In this document: positions 1-7,444 of the stretch, piece after piece
Layout of the letters: each line of letters begins with the position of its first letter
Numbering within the stretch: position 1 is the first letter of the stretch
DNA from: an uncultured Campylobacter sp.
GTDB lineage: Bacteria > Campylobacterota > Campylobacteria > Campylobacterales > Campylobacteraceae
Length of the DNA: 15,871 nucleotides
NCBI RefSeq assembly: GCF_937981295.1
Contig: NZ_CALJPC010000007.1
Coordinates: 1-15,871, forward strand
Direction: 5' to 3'
Program-made: the position numbers and the translations under genes
Notes under the pieces: generated by a model
Seen by the model: the letters and a program-made list of their open reading frames with translations, nothing else
The model's database searches: none
What the model was told of the DNA's origin: nothing

Positions 1-207
1 TATGAAATTTTAGAATACCTAATCAAGCAGCATAGCTTTTCGGTATCTCGCGAGCAGCTCGTATACCATTGCAAGAGCCTAAAAGATAAGGACTCAAAGA
101 GCTTAGACGTCATCATCGGACGCCTACGCACCAAAATCGGCGACAGTTCCAAAGCGCCTAAGCATATCTTTTCGGTTCGCGGTATCGGCTACAAGCTCAT
201 CGGATGA
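1..207 (+). CDS. Response regulator, OmpR/PhoB type, C-terminal part
   Basis: This is the last 68 codons of a gene that begins outside the window. The reading frame is open from base 1 to TGA at 205-207. The peptide looks like an OmpR-type winged-helix DNA-binding domain: REQLVYHCK, then SKSLDVIIGRLRTKIG (recognition helix region), and a closing wing with FSVRGIGYKLIG. The TGA overlaps the ATG of the sensor kinase by 4 bp (ATGA, 204-207), so the two are very probably translationally coupled and form a pair. By family knowledge it binds target promoters when phosphorylated on an Asp in the unseen receiver domain. The pairing with the kinase suggests the CprR (Campylobacter) / ArsR (Helicobacter) group. 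That assignment rests on the kinase, not on this fragment. Confidence 0.88.
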   Translation, partial: YEILEYLIKQHSFSVSREQLVYHCKSLKDKDSKSLDVIIGRLRTKIGDSSKAPKHIFSVRGIGYKLIG

Positions 208-1445
208 AACACTCCTTAATCACGAAGATCACCGTATTTTTCGTAATCGCGCTTATTCTGGTATGCACGCTTTTTATCACTTTCGGGCGCATCCAGATGA
301 GCAAAGCCCTGGGGGCGATGCAGGCAAACCAGATAAACGCGGTAAATTATCTACTCGAGCTTTACAAACGCAACACCCCGCCTAGCGACATCGAGCAGTA
401 TTTTTCAAATTTCGGACTCGAGCTCGTAAAAGACAAAAACGTTATCCAAAATATAGGCACCAGCGGGAAGAAATTTTTCGTCCAAGACACCTCGATCGGG
501 GAGTTTAGCTCGGTCGAGTATAACAACTCGCTCTTTTTAAATATCAAAAACAACTCCTTCATCGTAGTTTTTGAAAGTATCGGCACGAAAAATTTAAACG
601 ATCCGCTCTGGGTCGGGTTTTTCCTCACCGTCGCGGTTTTGGTTTCGCTTTATCTGTCGATCATGAAGAGCTTCACGCCGCTAAAAAAACTAAGCAAAAA
701 TATCAAAAAATTCGCCCAGGGCAACTTGGACGTAAATTTAGCCGCCACGCACAGCGAAGACGAGATTGGGCAGGTCGCACAGGAATTTAACAATGCGATT
801 GCTAAAATTCAAGAGCTAATCCGCTCGCGCCAGCTATTTTTACGCACCATCATGCATGAGCTTAAAACCCCGATCGGCAAGGGCAGGCTAATCACCGAAA
901 TGCTTGAGGACGAAACACAAAAAGAGCGGCTCGTCAATGTCTTCGAGCGGCTTGAAATTTTAATCAACGAGTTTGCAAAAATCGAGCAACTGCTCTCAAA
1001 AAGCTACTCGCTCAACTATCAGGATTATCATTTTAGCCTCATTTTAGAGCAGGTCAAAGATATGTCGATGCTCGATAATTGGGATGAGCTTATCAGCACG
1101 GATATCGAGTGCGATGCGGTGATAAACGTGGATTTCGGGCTATTTGCACTGGCGATTAAAAATTTAATCGATAACGCCCTAAAATACTCCAGCGATAAAA
1201 AAGTTCGCATCATCTGCGACGAAAATAAAGTAAGTGTCGCCAACCGCGGCGCGGCGCTTGCAAAATCATTCGAGCACTACAAGCAGGCCTTTATCAGAAA
1301 TAAAGACGAGAAAGCCACCGGCATGGGGCTTGGGCTTTACATCATCGATAAAATTTGCGAGCTGCATAAATTCCGCTTCGAGTACAATTACAGCGACGGC
1401 ACACACTACTTCTCGATCGTCTTTTCGCCAAAGGGCGCCATATGA
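204..1445 (+). CDS. Sensor histidine kinase, CprS/ArsS-like
   Basis: Inner-membrane sensor kinase of 413 aa. The first membrane helix is at about 8-28, a periplasmic sensor region of about 105 residues follows, and the second helix is at about 134-153. A HAMP linker covers roughly 150-205. The H-box is FLRTIMHELKTPIGKG with the phospho-accepting His at 218. The ATPase domain shows an N-box (AIKNLIDNALKYSS, N320 and N324) and a G2 box (ATGMGLGLYI, about 371-380). The H-box with MHELKTPI resembles the epsilonproteobacterial CprS/ArsS group, which in Campylobacter is linked to envelope and biofilm control and in Helicobacter to acid response. The signal here is unknown. Start ATG 204 overlaps the regulator stop, and the stop TGA overlaps the recR ATG (1442-1445), so the three genes look like one transcript. 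Confidence 0.93.
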   Translation: MKHSLITKITVFFVIALILVCTLFITFGRIQMSKALGAMQANQINAVNYLLELYKRNTPPSDIEQYFSNFGLELVKDKNVIQNIGTSGKKFFVQDTSIGEFSSVEYNNSLFLNIKNNSFIVVFESIGTKNLNDPLWVGFFLTVAVLVSLYLSIMKSFTPLKKLSKNIKKFAQGNLDVNLAATHSEDEIGQVAQEFNNAIAKIQELIRSRQLFLRTIMHELKTPIGKGRLITEMLEDETQKERLVNVFERLEILINEFAKIEQLLSKSYSLNYQDYHFSLILEQVKDMSMLDNWDELISTDIECDAVINVDFGLFALAIKNLIDNALKYSSDKKVRIICDENKVSVANRGAALAKSFEHYKQAFIRNKDEKATGMGLGLYIIDKICELHKFRFEYNYSDGTHYFSIVFSPKGAI

Positions 1446-2011
1446 GCGGCGGAGATAGGTTCGAAGAGCTCGTTGCAAGCTTTGAAAAGCTTCCCGGCGT
1501 GGGCAAAAAGTCCGCCCTGCGCTTTGCGTACTACGTAAGCGTGCAAAATTCCTTCCTAGGGCTAAATTTAGCGCACAATATCGAAGAGGCGGTGCGCGGA
1601 CTGCACAGATGCCGCATCTGCGGTGCGGTATGCGAGGGCGAGATCTGCGAATATTGCGCTGACGATGAGCGCGAAAGCGATAAAATTTGCATCGTCGAAA
1701 ACCCAAAAGATATCTTTATTTTAGAGAGCAATAAAATTTACAACGGTCGCTACTTCGTGCTAGACGCCGCTGACGAAGATAAAATCGCGGCGCTGCGCGA
1801 GATGGTGAGCCGAAACGGCGCGCGCGAGCTGATATTTGCGCTGACGCCGGGCATCAACTCCGACGGCATCATGCTTTATGTCGAGGACAAACTCGCGGAT
1901 CTGGGTTTGAAATTTACCAAGCTCGCTCAGGGCGTGCCTACGGGCGTGAGCTTAGACAACGTCGATATGCTCTCGCTAATAAAGGCGATCAACGGGCGCA
2001 CCGATATTTAA
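1442..2011 (+). CDS. recR: Recombination protein RecR
   Basis: RecR of 189 aa, slightly shorter than the usual ~200. With RecO (and RecF where present) it loads RecA on SSB-coated single-stranded gaps. Seen in the sequence: an N-terminal helix-hairpin-helix (KLPGVGKKSALRFAYY, about 16-31), a C4 zinc site (CRIC at 57-60, CEYC at 69-72, with an extra Cys at 64), a Toprim domain opening at ICIVENPKDIFILE (about 82-95), and the C-terminal LAQGVPTGVSLDNVDMLSL (161-179), a hallmark of RecR. The ATG shares ATGA with the stop of the kinase gene, which fixes the start and implies coupling. Regulatory and repair genes share one transcript here; I cannot tell from the sequence whether this matters functionally. 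Confidence 0.96.
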   Translation: MSGGDRFEELVASFEKLPGVGKKSALRFAYYVSVQNSFLGLNLAHNIEEAVRGLHRCRICGAVCEGEICEYCADDERESDKICIVENPKDIFILESNKIYNGRYFVLDAADEDKIAALREMVSRNGARELIFALTPGINSDGIMLYVEDKLADLGLKFTKLAQGVPTGVSLDNVDMLSLIKAINGRTDI

Positions 2012-2032
2012 AATTTCGACGAAATTTTAAAT
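2006..2032. terminator. Near-perfect AT-rich inverted repeat over the recR stop
   Basis: Two 13-base arms (2006-2018 and 2020-2032) pair perfectly around a single central base, and the TAA of recR lies inside the left arm. As RNA this would give a stem of about 11 A/U-rich pairs. There is no separate U-tract, so it may be a weak terminator, an mRNA 3'-end stabiliser, or just two AAATTT words in tandem. Confidence 0.35.
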
Positions 2033-2282
2033 TTATGCGGGTAAATTTGAAGCACAAGGCGACAAATAGGATTTGCCGCGGAGCCCAAGCGGCGAAATTT
2101 CAGGCGTTAAATTTAAATAGTGGACGCGCGATGAACGCAATGAAATTTACCGAAATTTACGCGGCTTCGGTGCGCGATACGATGCGGTAGGCACAGCGGC
2201 GCCTCGCTCGCCACAAGGCTTTAACGGCAAGTTTGAGCCGTAAAATTTAAGCGCCCCGTTTCGAAGCGAAGTTTCGGACGCG

Positions 2283-2353
2283 GAATTTCGAGCGTTCAAA
2301 TTTTAAAAGGCGAAATTCTAAACGGCGAATTTCGAGCGTTCAAATTTTAAAAG
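2283..2353 (+). repeat. 27-bp perfect direct repeat, two copies
   Basis: Copies at 2283-2309 and 2327-2353 are identical over 27 bases, from GAATTTCGAGCG to TTTTAAAAG, and the flanking bases differ on both sides. The start-to-start distance is 44 bp. Between them lies a shorter related word (GCGAAATTCTAAACG). This looks like a local slippage or recombination duplication in noncoding DNA. Confidence 0.8.
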
Positions 2354-2494
2354 CACTTTCGAAAGTAGCGATACGGGGTTGCGCGACGCTGCGAGCTCGT
2401 AAAAATTTAAAGGCGAATTTCAAGGCGCGTAAAACGGTTTAAATTTTTAAATTTCGCCGGCGCGGGATTTAAAAATTTAAACGTAATTATCTAT

Positions 2495-2508
2495 TATAAT
2501 ATTTAAGG
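2495..2508 (+). promoter_or_regulatory. Candidate -10 box and ribosome binding site of murC
   Basis: TATAAT at 2495-2500 sits in an AT-rich stretch, as in Campylobacter sigma-70 promoters, which often lack a clear -35 box. AAGGAC at 2503-2508 is 6 bases before the GTG start of murC and supports that start. If TATAAT is the true -10, transcription would begin inside the Shine-Dalgarno sequence, so either the leader is extremely short or the real promoter lies further upstream. Confidence 0.4.
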
Positions 2509-2514
2509 ACAAAG

Positions 2515-3822
2515 GTGAAAAAGGTTCATTTTATCGGCATCGGCGGCATAGGCATCTCCGCATTAGCAAGATTTTTACACGAGAAAAATTTTATCATCTC
2601 AGGCTCTGATATCAAAGAGAGCGAGACGACCTACAAGCTAAGAGCGGACGGTATGGAGATCATCACTCCGCACGACGCTTCGGCGATCAAAGATCAGGAG
2701 ATCGTCATCTACTCCGCTGCGATCAAAGAGGACAACGTCGAGCTGCAAGCCGCGCGCAAAAAAGGGATCGTCTGCCTCTCGCGTAAGGAAGCCCTGCCCT
2801 TCGTGCTAAAAGACAAGCGCGTCTTCGCAGTCGCCGGCGCGCACGGCAAAAGCACCACGAGCGCGATAACCTCGGCGCTGATAAACGGCTCGGTCATCAT
2901 CGGCGCGATCTCCAAGCAGTTCGGCTCGAATATGAAGTATGAAAATAGCGAAAATATCATCTTTGAAGCCGATGAGAGTGATTCTAGCTTTTTAAATTCC
3001 AACCCCTACGTCGCGGTCGTGACCAACGCCGAGCCCGAGCATATGGATCATTACGACAACGATTTGGATAAATTTCACGCGGCGTATCGCGGCTTTTTGG
3101 AGCGCGCCAAGATCCGCGTGATAAACGCCGAGGATGAGTTTTTAAGCTCCATCAAGCTCGGCTGTATCAAGCTCTTTCCTTCGCGCGATATAACGGATCT
3201 AAAGGTGCTACTGCGCGATCATCAGCCGTTTATGAGCTTTAATCTTAAAGAGCTCGGTCGCTTCGAGGTTTACGGGCTCGGAAGACACATCGCGATCGAT
3301 GCATCGCTAGCGATTTTAGCCGCGGCGTGCGAGACGGGACTAGAGCAGATCCGCAAAAATTTGCTAAATTACAAAGGGATCAAAAAGCGCTTCGACATCC
3401 TGTGCGCTACTCCTAGCTTCGTGCTCATCGACGACTACGGCCACCACCCTACCGAGATCAGAGCGACGCTGCAAAGCGCGCGCGAATACGCTAGCCTGCT
3501 AGGGCTTAGCAAGATCACGGCGATCTTTCAGCCGCACCGCTTCAGCAGGCTTAAGGCGAATTTAAACGCTTTCAAAGAGTGCTTTGCGGGCGTGGAGGAG
3601 TTAGTCGTACTGCCCGTTTACGCCGCTGGCGAACCTAGCAACGGCATCGATCTGAAAGAGGAGTTTAAGGGGCTCGGAGCGCTATTTACCGAGAGGGTCT
3701 TTAGAAACGGCGAGCGGATAGAATTTAGCGATATTTTCGGCGTCCGCCACATCATAAACGACGGGCTCGTGATCGGATTTGGCGCAGGCGACATCACCTA
3801 TCAGCTGCGCGGAGAATTTTAA
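2515..3822 (+). CDS. murC: UDP-N-acetylmuramate-L-alanine ligase
   Basis: MurC of 435 aa, normal length for the family. It adds L-Ala to UDP-MurNAc using ATP, the first cytoplasmic step of the peptidoglycan peptide. Visible motifs are an N-terminal Rossmann-like UDP-binding loop (FIGIGGIGISALARF, about 6-20), the Mur-ligase P-loop GAHGKSTT (108-115), EADESDSSF (151-159), NAEPEHMDHY, DDYGHHPTEI (306-315) and FQPHRFSR in the C-terminal domain. The GTG start at 2515 is chosen because AAGGAC lies 6 bases upstream and because the nucleotide-binding loop begins right after it. It is followed after 61 bp by the small membrane protein and then mutS2, an order also known from C. jejuni. Confidence 0.96.
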   Translation: MKKVHFIGIGGIGISALARFLHEKNFIISGSDIKESETTYKLRADGMEIITPHDASAIKDQEIVIYSAAIKEDNVELQAARKKGIVCLSRKEALPFVLKDKRVFAVAGAHGKSTTSAITSALINGSVIIGAISKQFGSNMKYENSENIIFEADESDSSFLNSNPYVAVVTNAEPEHMDHYDNDLDKFHAAYRGFLERAKIRVINAEDEFLSSIKLGCIKLFPSRDITDLKVLLRDHQPFMSFNLKELGRFEVYGLGRHIAIDASLAILAAACETGLEQIRKNLLNYKGIKKRFDILCATPSFVLIDDYGHHPTEIRATLQSAREYASLLGLSKITAIFQPHRFSRLKANLNAFKECFAGVEELVVLPVYAAGEPSNGIDLKEEFKGLGALFTERVFRNGERIEFSDIFGVRHIINDGLVIGFGAGDITYQLRGEF

Positions 3823-3883
3823 GCTTGAAAGCTCTCGCCAAATTTATTAGACAAACTCCGCTACGAGCGGGCAAGGATAAAAT

Positions 3884-4645
3884 TTGAGATTTTTGGTGTT
3901 TATTTTCGCATTTTTATTTATCGCGGCGATCTTTTTCGTGCGAGACGAAATTTTAAGCAAAAGGGCTAAAATCATCGCCACGGCGTTGATCATGCTGCTG
4001 TGCGCGGGGGCGTATTTTTACGAAAGCGTGAGCGAGCGCTCCGCCAAGCTCGAGAAGGAGATGGTGTTTAAATTTAACGCAGGCGCCAGATTAAGATGCG
4101 GCGGCGCGGTAAATTCCGCTGCCGAAGCTCGCAGCGCGGATGCGAAAAATTTGGGCGCGAAAGCCGGCGAGGCAAATTTAAACGCACAGAGCAAGGCCAC
4201 TTCTGCCGCGCAAGCAAATGATATGCAAAGCTCCGCGGTGCAAACGAACGAGCAGGCTTCTGCTGCGCAAACCTATTCCCCGCAAACTAGCGACGCTGTT
4301 TCGAGCGGGCAAAATTCCGCGCAAAGCCCTACTTTGCAAAATTCTGCGGGCCAGAACGATACGCAGAACCGCGCGCTGCAAAATTCTACGCAAAGCTCCG
4401 CGCAACGAGACGACACGCAAAACTCTAATCCGCAAAACTCTAATCCGCAAAGCTCCGCGCAGAATTCTAAAACTACGCAAAATTCCGCGCCGCAGAGCTT
4501 AAATTTGCAAGGCCCCGCGCAGATCGTGACGCGAGAGAGCTTCACCTACTCCTTTTCGCTGGGCGCTTTCATCGCCAAAAAGAGCGCGGGCGCGGAGTTT
4601 AAGGGCAAAACTTATAAAATCAAAGAGTGCGTTTATGATCAGTGA
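3884..4645 (+). CDS. Membrane-anchored protein with repeat-expanded Q/N/S/A linker (Cj1053c-like)
   Basis: Protein of 253 aa of unknown function. TTG 3884 is chosen as start because AAGGA (3873-3877) lies 6 bases upstream and the first helix begins immediately. Two hydrophobic helices (about 1-19 and 28-46) are followed by a short charged segment ending in LRCGG (70-74). Residues of about 75-214 are low-complexity Ala/Ser/Gln/Asn with short repeats such as QNSNP, QSSAQNS and LQNSA. A non-repetitive tail follows (ESFTYSFSLGAFIAKKSAG, then FKGKTYKIKECVYD). From memory, the C. jejuni protein at this position (Cj1053c) has the two helices, the Cys and the tail but no such linker, so the middle looks like a lineage-specific insertion. 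Some tandem copies are exact at DNA level (AACTCTAATCCGCAA twice near 4429-4458). Its end overlaps the mutS2 start by 11 bp. Confidence 0.8.
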   Translation: MRFLVFIFAFLFIAAIFFVRDEILSKRAKIIATALIMLLCAGAYFYESVSERSAKLEKEMVFKFNAGARLRCGGAVNSAAEARSADAKNLGAKAGEANLNAQSKATSAAQANDMQSSAVQTNEQASAAQTYSPQTSDAVSSGQNSAQSPTLQNSAGQNDTQNRALQNSTQSSAQRDDTQNSNPQNSNPQSSAQNSKTTQNSAPQSLNLQGPAQIVTRESFTYSFSLGAFIAKKSAGAEFKGKTYKIKECVYDQ

Positions 4646-6842
4646 CGAACTCTTTACGCGCCTCGATCTAGGCGAGTATCTAGCCAAATTTAAAAGCTTT
4701 TTGGCGCGCGAGAAGCCGCTGTTTTTAAGTGGCGATAGCAAGCTGAATTTTGAAAAAATTTCAGAGCTTACGAAATTTGATCTCGCGCAGTGCGAGAGCG
4801 TCGTGAACTTAGACGACGCTCTGATGCGCATCTCAAAGCACGGCGTGCTTCATATCAGCGAAATTTACGAATTTAGCAAGATCGTCCGATATTTTTTGTA
4901 TCTCAAAAAGCAGCCTTTTGAGGGCAAACTCGCCGCTTGGCTTGCGAAGATAGAAATTCCTGCGCCCATCGTGCAATTAAAGGACTATTTCGATGATCAG
5001 GGCGGCTTTCGCGACGCGATAGACGAGCGCTTCGGCGCGCTGAACGAGGCGTTTAAAATAAAAAAGGGCGAGATCGAGCAGACGCTAAAAAGGCTGATCT
5101 ATTCCAAAGCCCTTTCGCCCTATCTCGCCGACACGCAGATCCACTACATAAGCGACACCGAGGCTCTGCTGGTGCGCGGCGGCTTCAACCACGTGCTAAA
5201 AGGTAGCGTCGTAGCGCGATCAAGTGGAGGCTATTTTTACGTGCTGCCCGACGCGATCGCAGCTCTGAAGTCCGCTCAAAGCGCGATTTTGGATAAAAAG
5301 GAGCAGATCGTTTTCGAGCACTGCAAGCAGATCAGCGCGGTTTTTAATAAGAATTTAGCTTTTTTAAAATTTATAAACGCCGCTTTCGATGCGATCGACG
5401 CGCTGATTGCGCGCGCCGCGATGGCAAGAGCGAGCGATTATGAGTTCGTCCTACCTGAGCCCTCGCGCGACATCGTCCTAGACAGCTTCGCCCACCCCGC
5501 GCTTAAAAATCCAAAGCGCGTGAGCGTGGAATTTAGCGGCAAAATTCTGCTCATCACCGGCGTGAATGCGGGCGGAAAATCGATGCTTTTAAAAAGCATT
5601 CTAAGCGCGGCGCTGTTAGCCAAATACCTCCTTCCGATGCCTATTCGCGCAAGCCTCAGCCGCATCGGCACCTTTAAAGAGTTCGAGCTCATAATGGAGG
5701 ATCCGCAAAACTCCAAAAACGACATCTCGACCTTTGCGGGCAGGATGGTTGCCTTTAGCAAGCTGTTCGGGCGCAAAGAAATTCTAATCGGCGTCGATGA
5801 GATCGAGCTGGGTACCGATTTTGAGGAGGCTGCGAGCCTATACGGCGCGATGATCGAGCAGCTGATAAGCGGCGACGTGAAGATGATCATCACCACGCAT
5901 CACAAGCGCCTGGCGATGCTGTTAGCAAAGGATCCGCGCGTGGAGCTGCTGGCGGCGCTTTACGATGAGAAAAACAGCGCGCCGAAGTATGAGTTTTTAA
6001 AGGGCACGATCGGCAAATCCTACGCCTTTGAAACCGCACTGCGCTACGGCATAGCGCAAAATTTGATCGCCGCAGCGCGCAAAAACTACGGCGAAAACAA
6101 AGAAAACCTAAACGAAGCGATCTCAAAAGCGATAAATTTAGAACTTGAGCTAAAACAAAAGCTGGCGCAGACGCAACAAAAAGAGGCCAAACTCGACGCG
6201 CTAAGCGAGGCGCTAAAAGATCAGCGCGAGCGCGCGCAAAGCGAGCTGAAGGCGGAACTTTCAAGGCTGCAAAACGAATACTACCGCGCCATTTCGGAGG
6301 CCAAACGCAGCGTGAGCCTAAGCGACGTGCGCGAAAAGCAGCGCGCCATAAACCGCGCAAACGAGCTCGTACGGACCGTGCAGCAGCCCGAACTCAGCAC
6401 GCCCGAGCCGCAAAGCCTCAAGGTGGGCGATCGCGTCAAATACGGTAAGATCAAGGGCGAAATTTTATCGCTCAGCAAAACCCAGGCGCTGATGCTAAGC
6501 GACGGCATCAGGCTACGCGTGCCGCTTGGCGAGCTAAAGCACAGCGGTGCGGCGCCCGCGCCCGCAAAAAATATCAGCATCAAGGTGCAAAAGCCCGCCT
6601 CCGCGTCGCTCGTGCTCGATCTGCACGGCTTGCGCGCCGAGGAAGCGATCAGCAGGCTTGATAAATTCATCAGCCAGAGCCTCGTGATGGGCTTTGATGA
6701 GATCATCGTAAAGCACGGCATCGGCACGGGCAAACTCGCGTTCGCGGTAAAGGAGTTTTTGAAATCGCACCCGAGCGTCAAGGGCTTTCGCGACGGCACG
6801 CCCGCAGAAGGAGGCTTCGGCTCAAAGGTCGTCTCGCTTTAG
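4635..6842 (+). CDS. mutS2: MutS2 family ATPase with Smr endonuclease domain
   Basis: Complete MutS2 of 735 aa. The N-terminal half holds the helical lever and clamp regions. The ATPase has Walker A GVNAGGKS at 309-316, Walker B LIGVDEIELG with D388-E389, and the later ITTHHKR. After a coiled coil of about 120 residues (roughly 480-600, rich in K/E/Q/A) comes the Smr domain at 657-735, with LDLHGLR (661-667) and HGIGTGKL (694-701), the conserved nuclease motifs. Helicobacter MutS2 is reported to limit homeologous recombination and to act in oxidative-damage repair; these bacteria usually lack the MutS1-MutL mismatch pathway (family knowledge). The Walker A carries Val-Asn-Ala where many MutS2 have Pro-Asn-Thr. 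ATG 4635 overlaps the preceding gene by 11 bp, so translation is probably coupled. Confidence 0.95.
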   Translation: MISDELFTRLDLGEYLAKFKSFLAREKPLFLSGDSKLNFEKISELTKFDLAQCESVVNLDDALMRISKHGVLHISEIYEFSKIVRYFLYLKKQPFEGKLAAWLAKIEIPAPIVQLKDYFDDQGGFRDAIDERFGALNEAFKIKKGEIEQTLKRLIYSKALSPYLADTQIHYISDTEALLVRGGFNHVLKGSVVARSSGGYFYVLPDAIAALKSAQSAILDKKEQIVFEHCKQISAVFNKNLAFLKFINAAFDAIDALIARAAMARASDYEFVLPEPSRDIVLDSFAHPALKNPKRVSVEFSGKILLITGVNAGGKSMLLKSILSAALLAKYLLPMPIRASLSRIGTFKEFELIMEDPQNSKNDISTFAGRMVAFSKLFGRKEILIGVDEIELGTDFEEAASLYGAMIEQLISGDVKMIITTHHKRLAMLLAKDPRVELLAALYDEKNSAPKYEFLKGTIGKSYAFETALRYGIAQNLIAAARKNYGENKENLNEAISKAINLELELKQKLAQTQQKEAKLDALSEALKDQRERAQSELKAELSRLQNEYYRAISEAKRSVSLSDVREKQRAINRANELVRTVQQPELSTPEPQSLKVGDRVKYGKIKGEILSLSKTQALMLSDGIRLRVPLGELKHSGAAPAPAKNISIKVQKPASASLVLDLHGLRAEEAISRLDKFISQSLVMGFDEIIVKHGIGTGKLAFAVKEFLKSHPSVKGFRDGTPAEGGFGSKVVSL

Positions 6843-7000
6843 ACTTAGGCTCGAAGGCCTTTTCGCTTCAGACGCGAGCACGAACGATGCGGAATTCGCT
6901 CATTTCATCCATGCCTTCGCCGAGGTTTTGCAAAAGCACGGGTGCTTTTAACATAGAATTTCGCGTGGGATTTGTAGTATGGCTTTTCGCTGAAATTTCA

Positions 7001-7016
7001 TGCGGCGTGAGCCGCA
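7001..7016 (+). other. Hairpin with GTGA (GNRA-type) loop
   Basis: TGCGGC, GTGA, GCCGCA form a 6-bp perfect stem with a four-base loop that as RNA would be a GNRA tetraloop. It lies about 160 bp after mutS2 and opens the palindromic region. There is no following T-run, so it is not a classical terminator. Confidence 0.5.
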
Positions 7017-7089
7017 ATAGAAAATACAGCGCGGACGCAGTCCGCACCGCTTAAAGCGTCGTAGGGGGATGGGTGAGGTTTGTGGGCGA

Positions 7090-7128
7090 GCAGAGCAATG
7101 CAGTGCTGCGGGGCAGCGCCGTCTCTGC
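7090..7128 (+). other. Nested hairpin, possible structured RNA segment
   Basis: The outer arms GCAGAG (7090-7095) and CTCTGC (7123-7128) enclose inner arms GCTGC (7105-7109) and GCAGC (7113-7117) with a GGG loop. This can fold as a two-part stem with an internal loop. No promoter or terminator could be firmly attached to it. Confidence 0.3.
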
Positions 7129-7226
7129 GAGAAGTGTGACCTCGCAATTCAAGCCTCCTTCCCGCCCCAAGAAAATAGAAATCACGGCGTGAATTTCGCG
7201 AGCTGTGAATTTAGGAATGAAATTTT

Positions 7227-7248
7227 ATTTTGTAAATTTTTACAAAAT
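7227..7248. promoter_or_regulatory. 22-bp AT palindrome, operator-like
   Basis: Two perfect 10-base arms (7227-7236 and 7239-7248) with core TGTAAA-TT-TTTACA are separated by two bases. The size and symmetry fit a binding site for a dimeric regulator, and a TATGATATAG stretch that could serve as a -10 region follows at 7251-7260. The next plus-strand gene starts nearly 400 bp later, so its target is unclear. No regulator family can be named from the sequence. Confidence 0.35.
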
Positions 7249-7292
7249 TTTATGATATAGCCTAGCGCTTGGATACATTATGTGCGATATTC

Positions 7293-7338
7293 GTAAGGGG
7301 GCGGCGCTCAGAGTTGCGAGGCGCGCCCGCCCCCTTAC
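7293..7338 (+). other. Strong G+C-rich stem-loop
   Basis: GTAAGGGGGCGG (7293-7304) pairs perfectly with CCGCCCCCTTAC (7327-7338) across a 22-base loop. This is the most stable hairpin in the gap. It is not followed by a T-run. Confidence 0.55.
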
Positions 7339-7444
7339 CAACCCCCACCCGCGCGACGCTAGCGGTGCGGACTGCGTCCGCGCTAAATTTGAATTGCGAC
7401 TGCGTCGCATAAATTCCACCAATGATAAAATTCTTTCGTGCTTA

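Larger units (their letters stand above)
2012..2514. other. Noncoding gap recR-murC with AAATTT words
   Basis: About 500 bp without a credible gene. The sequence is dominated by AAATTT, AAATTTAA and GAATTTCG words alternating with short G+C-rich runs. A 52-codon open frame from ATG 2035 to TAG 2190 has no ribosome binding site and is made mostly of these words, so I do not count it as a gene. The gap contains one 27-bp direct repeat (2283-2309 and 2327-2353, listed separately) and the murC promoter candidate at its right end. Confidence 0.7.
7028..7384. repeat. 24-bp inverted repeat pair, each copy itself palindromic
   Basis: The 24 bases at 7028-7051 and at 7361-7384 are exact reverse complements. 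Each contains an inner palindrome: GCGGAC-GCA-GTCCGC at 7031-7045 and GCGGAC-TGC-GTCCGC at 7367-7381. Similarity continues outward in part, with an AGCGTCG word next to both copies. A third palindrome of the same style, TGCGAC-TGC-GTCGCA, lies at 7395-7409. The arrangement recalls REP/BIME-type dispersed palindromes or the ends of a small non-autonomous element, but I see no target duplication. Confidence 0.6.

Noticed and set aside
2035..2190. 52-codon open frame from ATG after recR.
   Set aside because: It has no ribosome binding site, and the peptide is made of the AAATTT-type words typical of noncoding DNA here.
4178..4545. Long overlapping open frames on both strands inside the membrane-protein gene, some Cys- or Arg-rich.
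   Set aside because: They are shadows of the repetitive Q/N/S/A-coding sequence, which is free of stops in several frames. They have no ribosome binding sites or recognisable domains.
6868..6954. 28-codon minus-strand frame (MLKAPVLLQNLGEGMDEMSE and onward).
   Set aside because: The composition looks protein-like, but there is no ribosome binding site or promoter and no match that I recognise. It is too short to support.
7069..7260. 63-codon open frame in the palindromic gap, with several Cys residues.
   Set aside because: It overlaps the inverted-repeat structures, lacks a ribosome binding site, and the Cys spacing does not form a known zinc motif.
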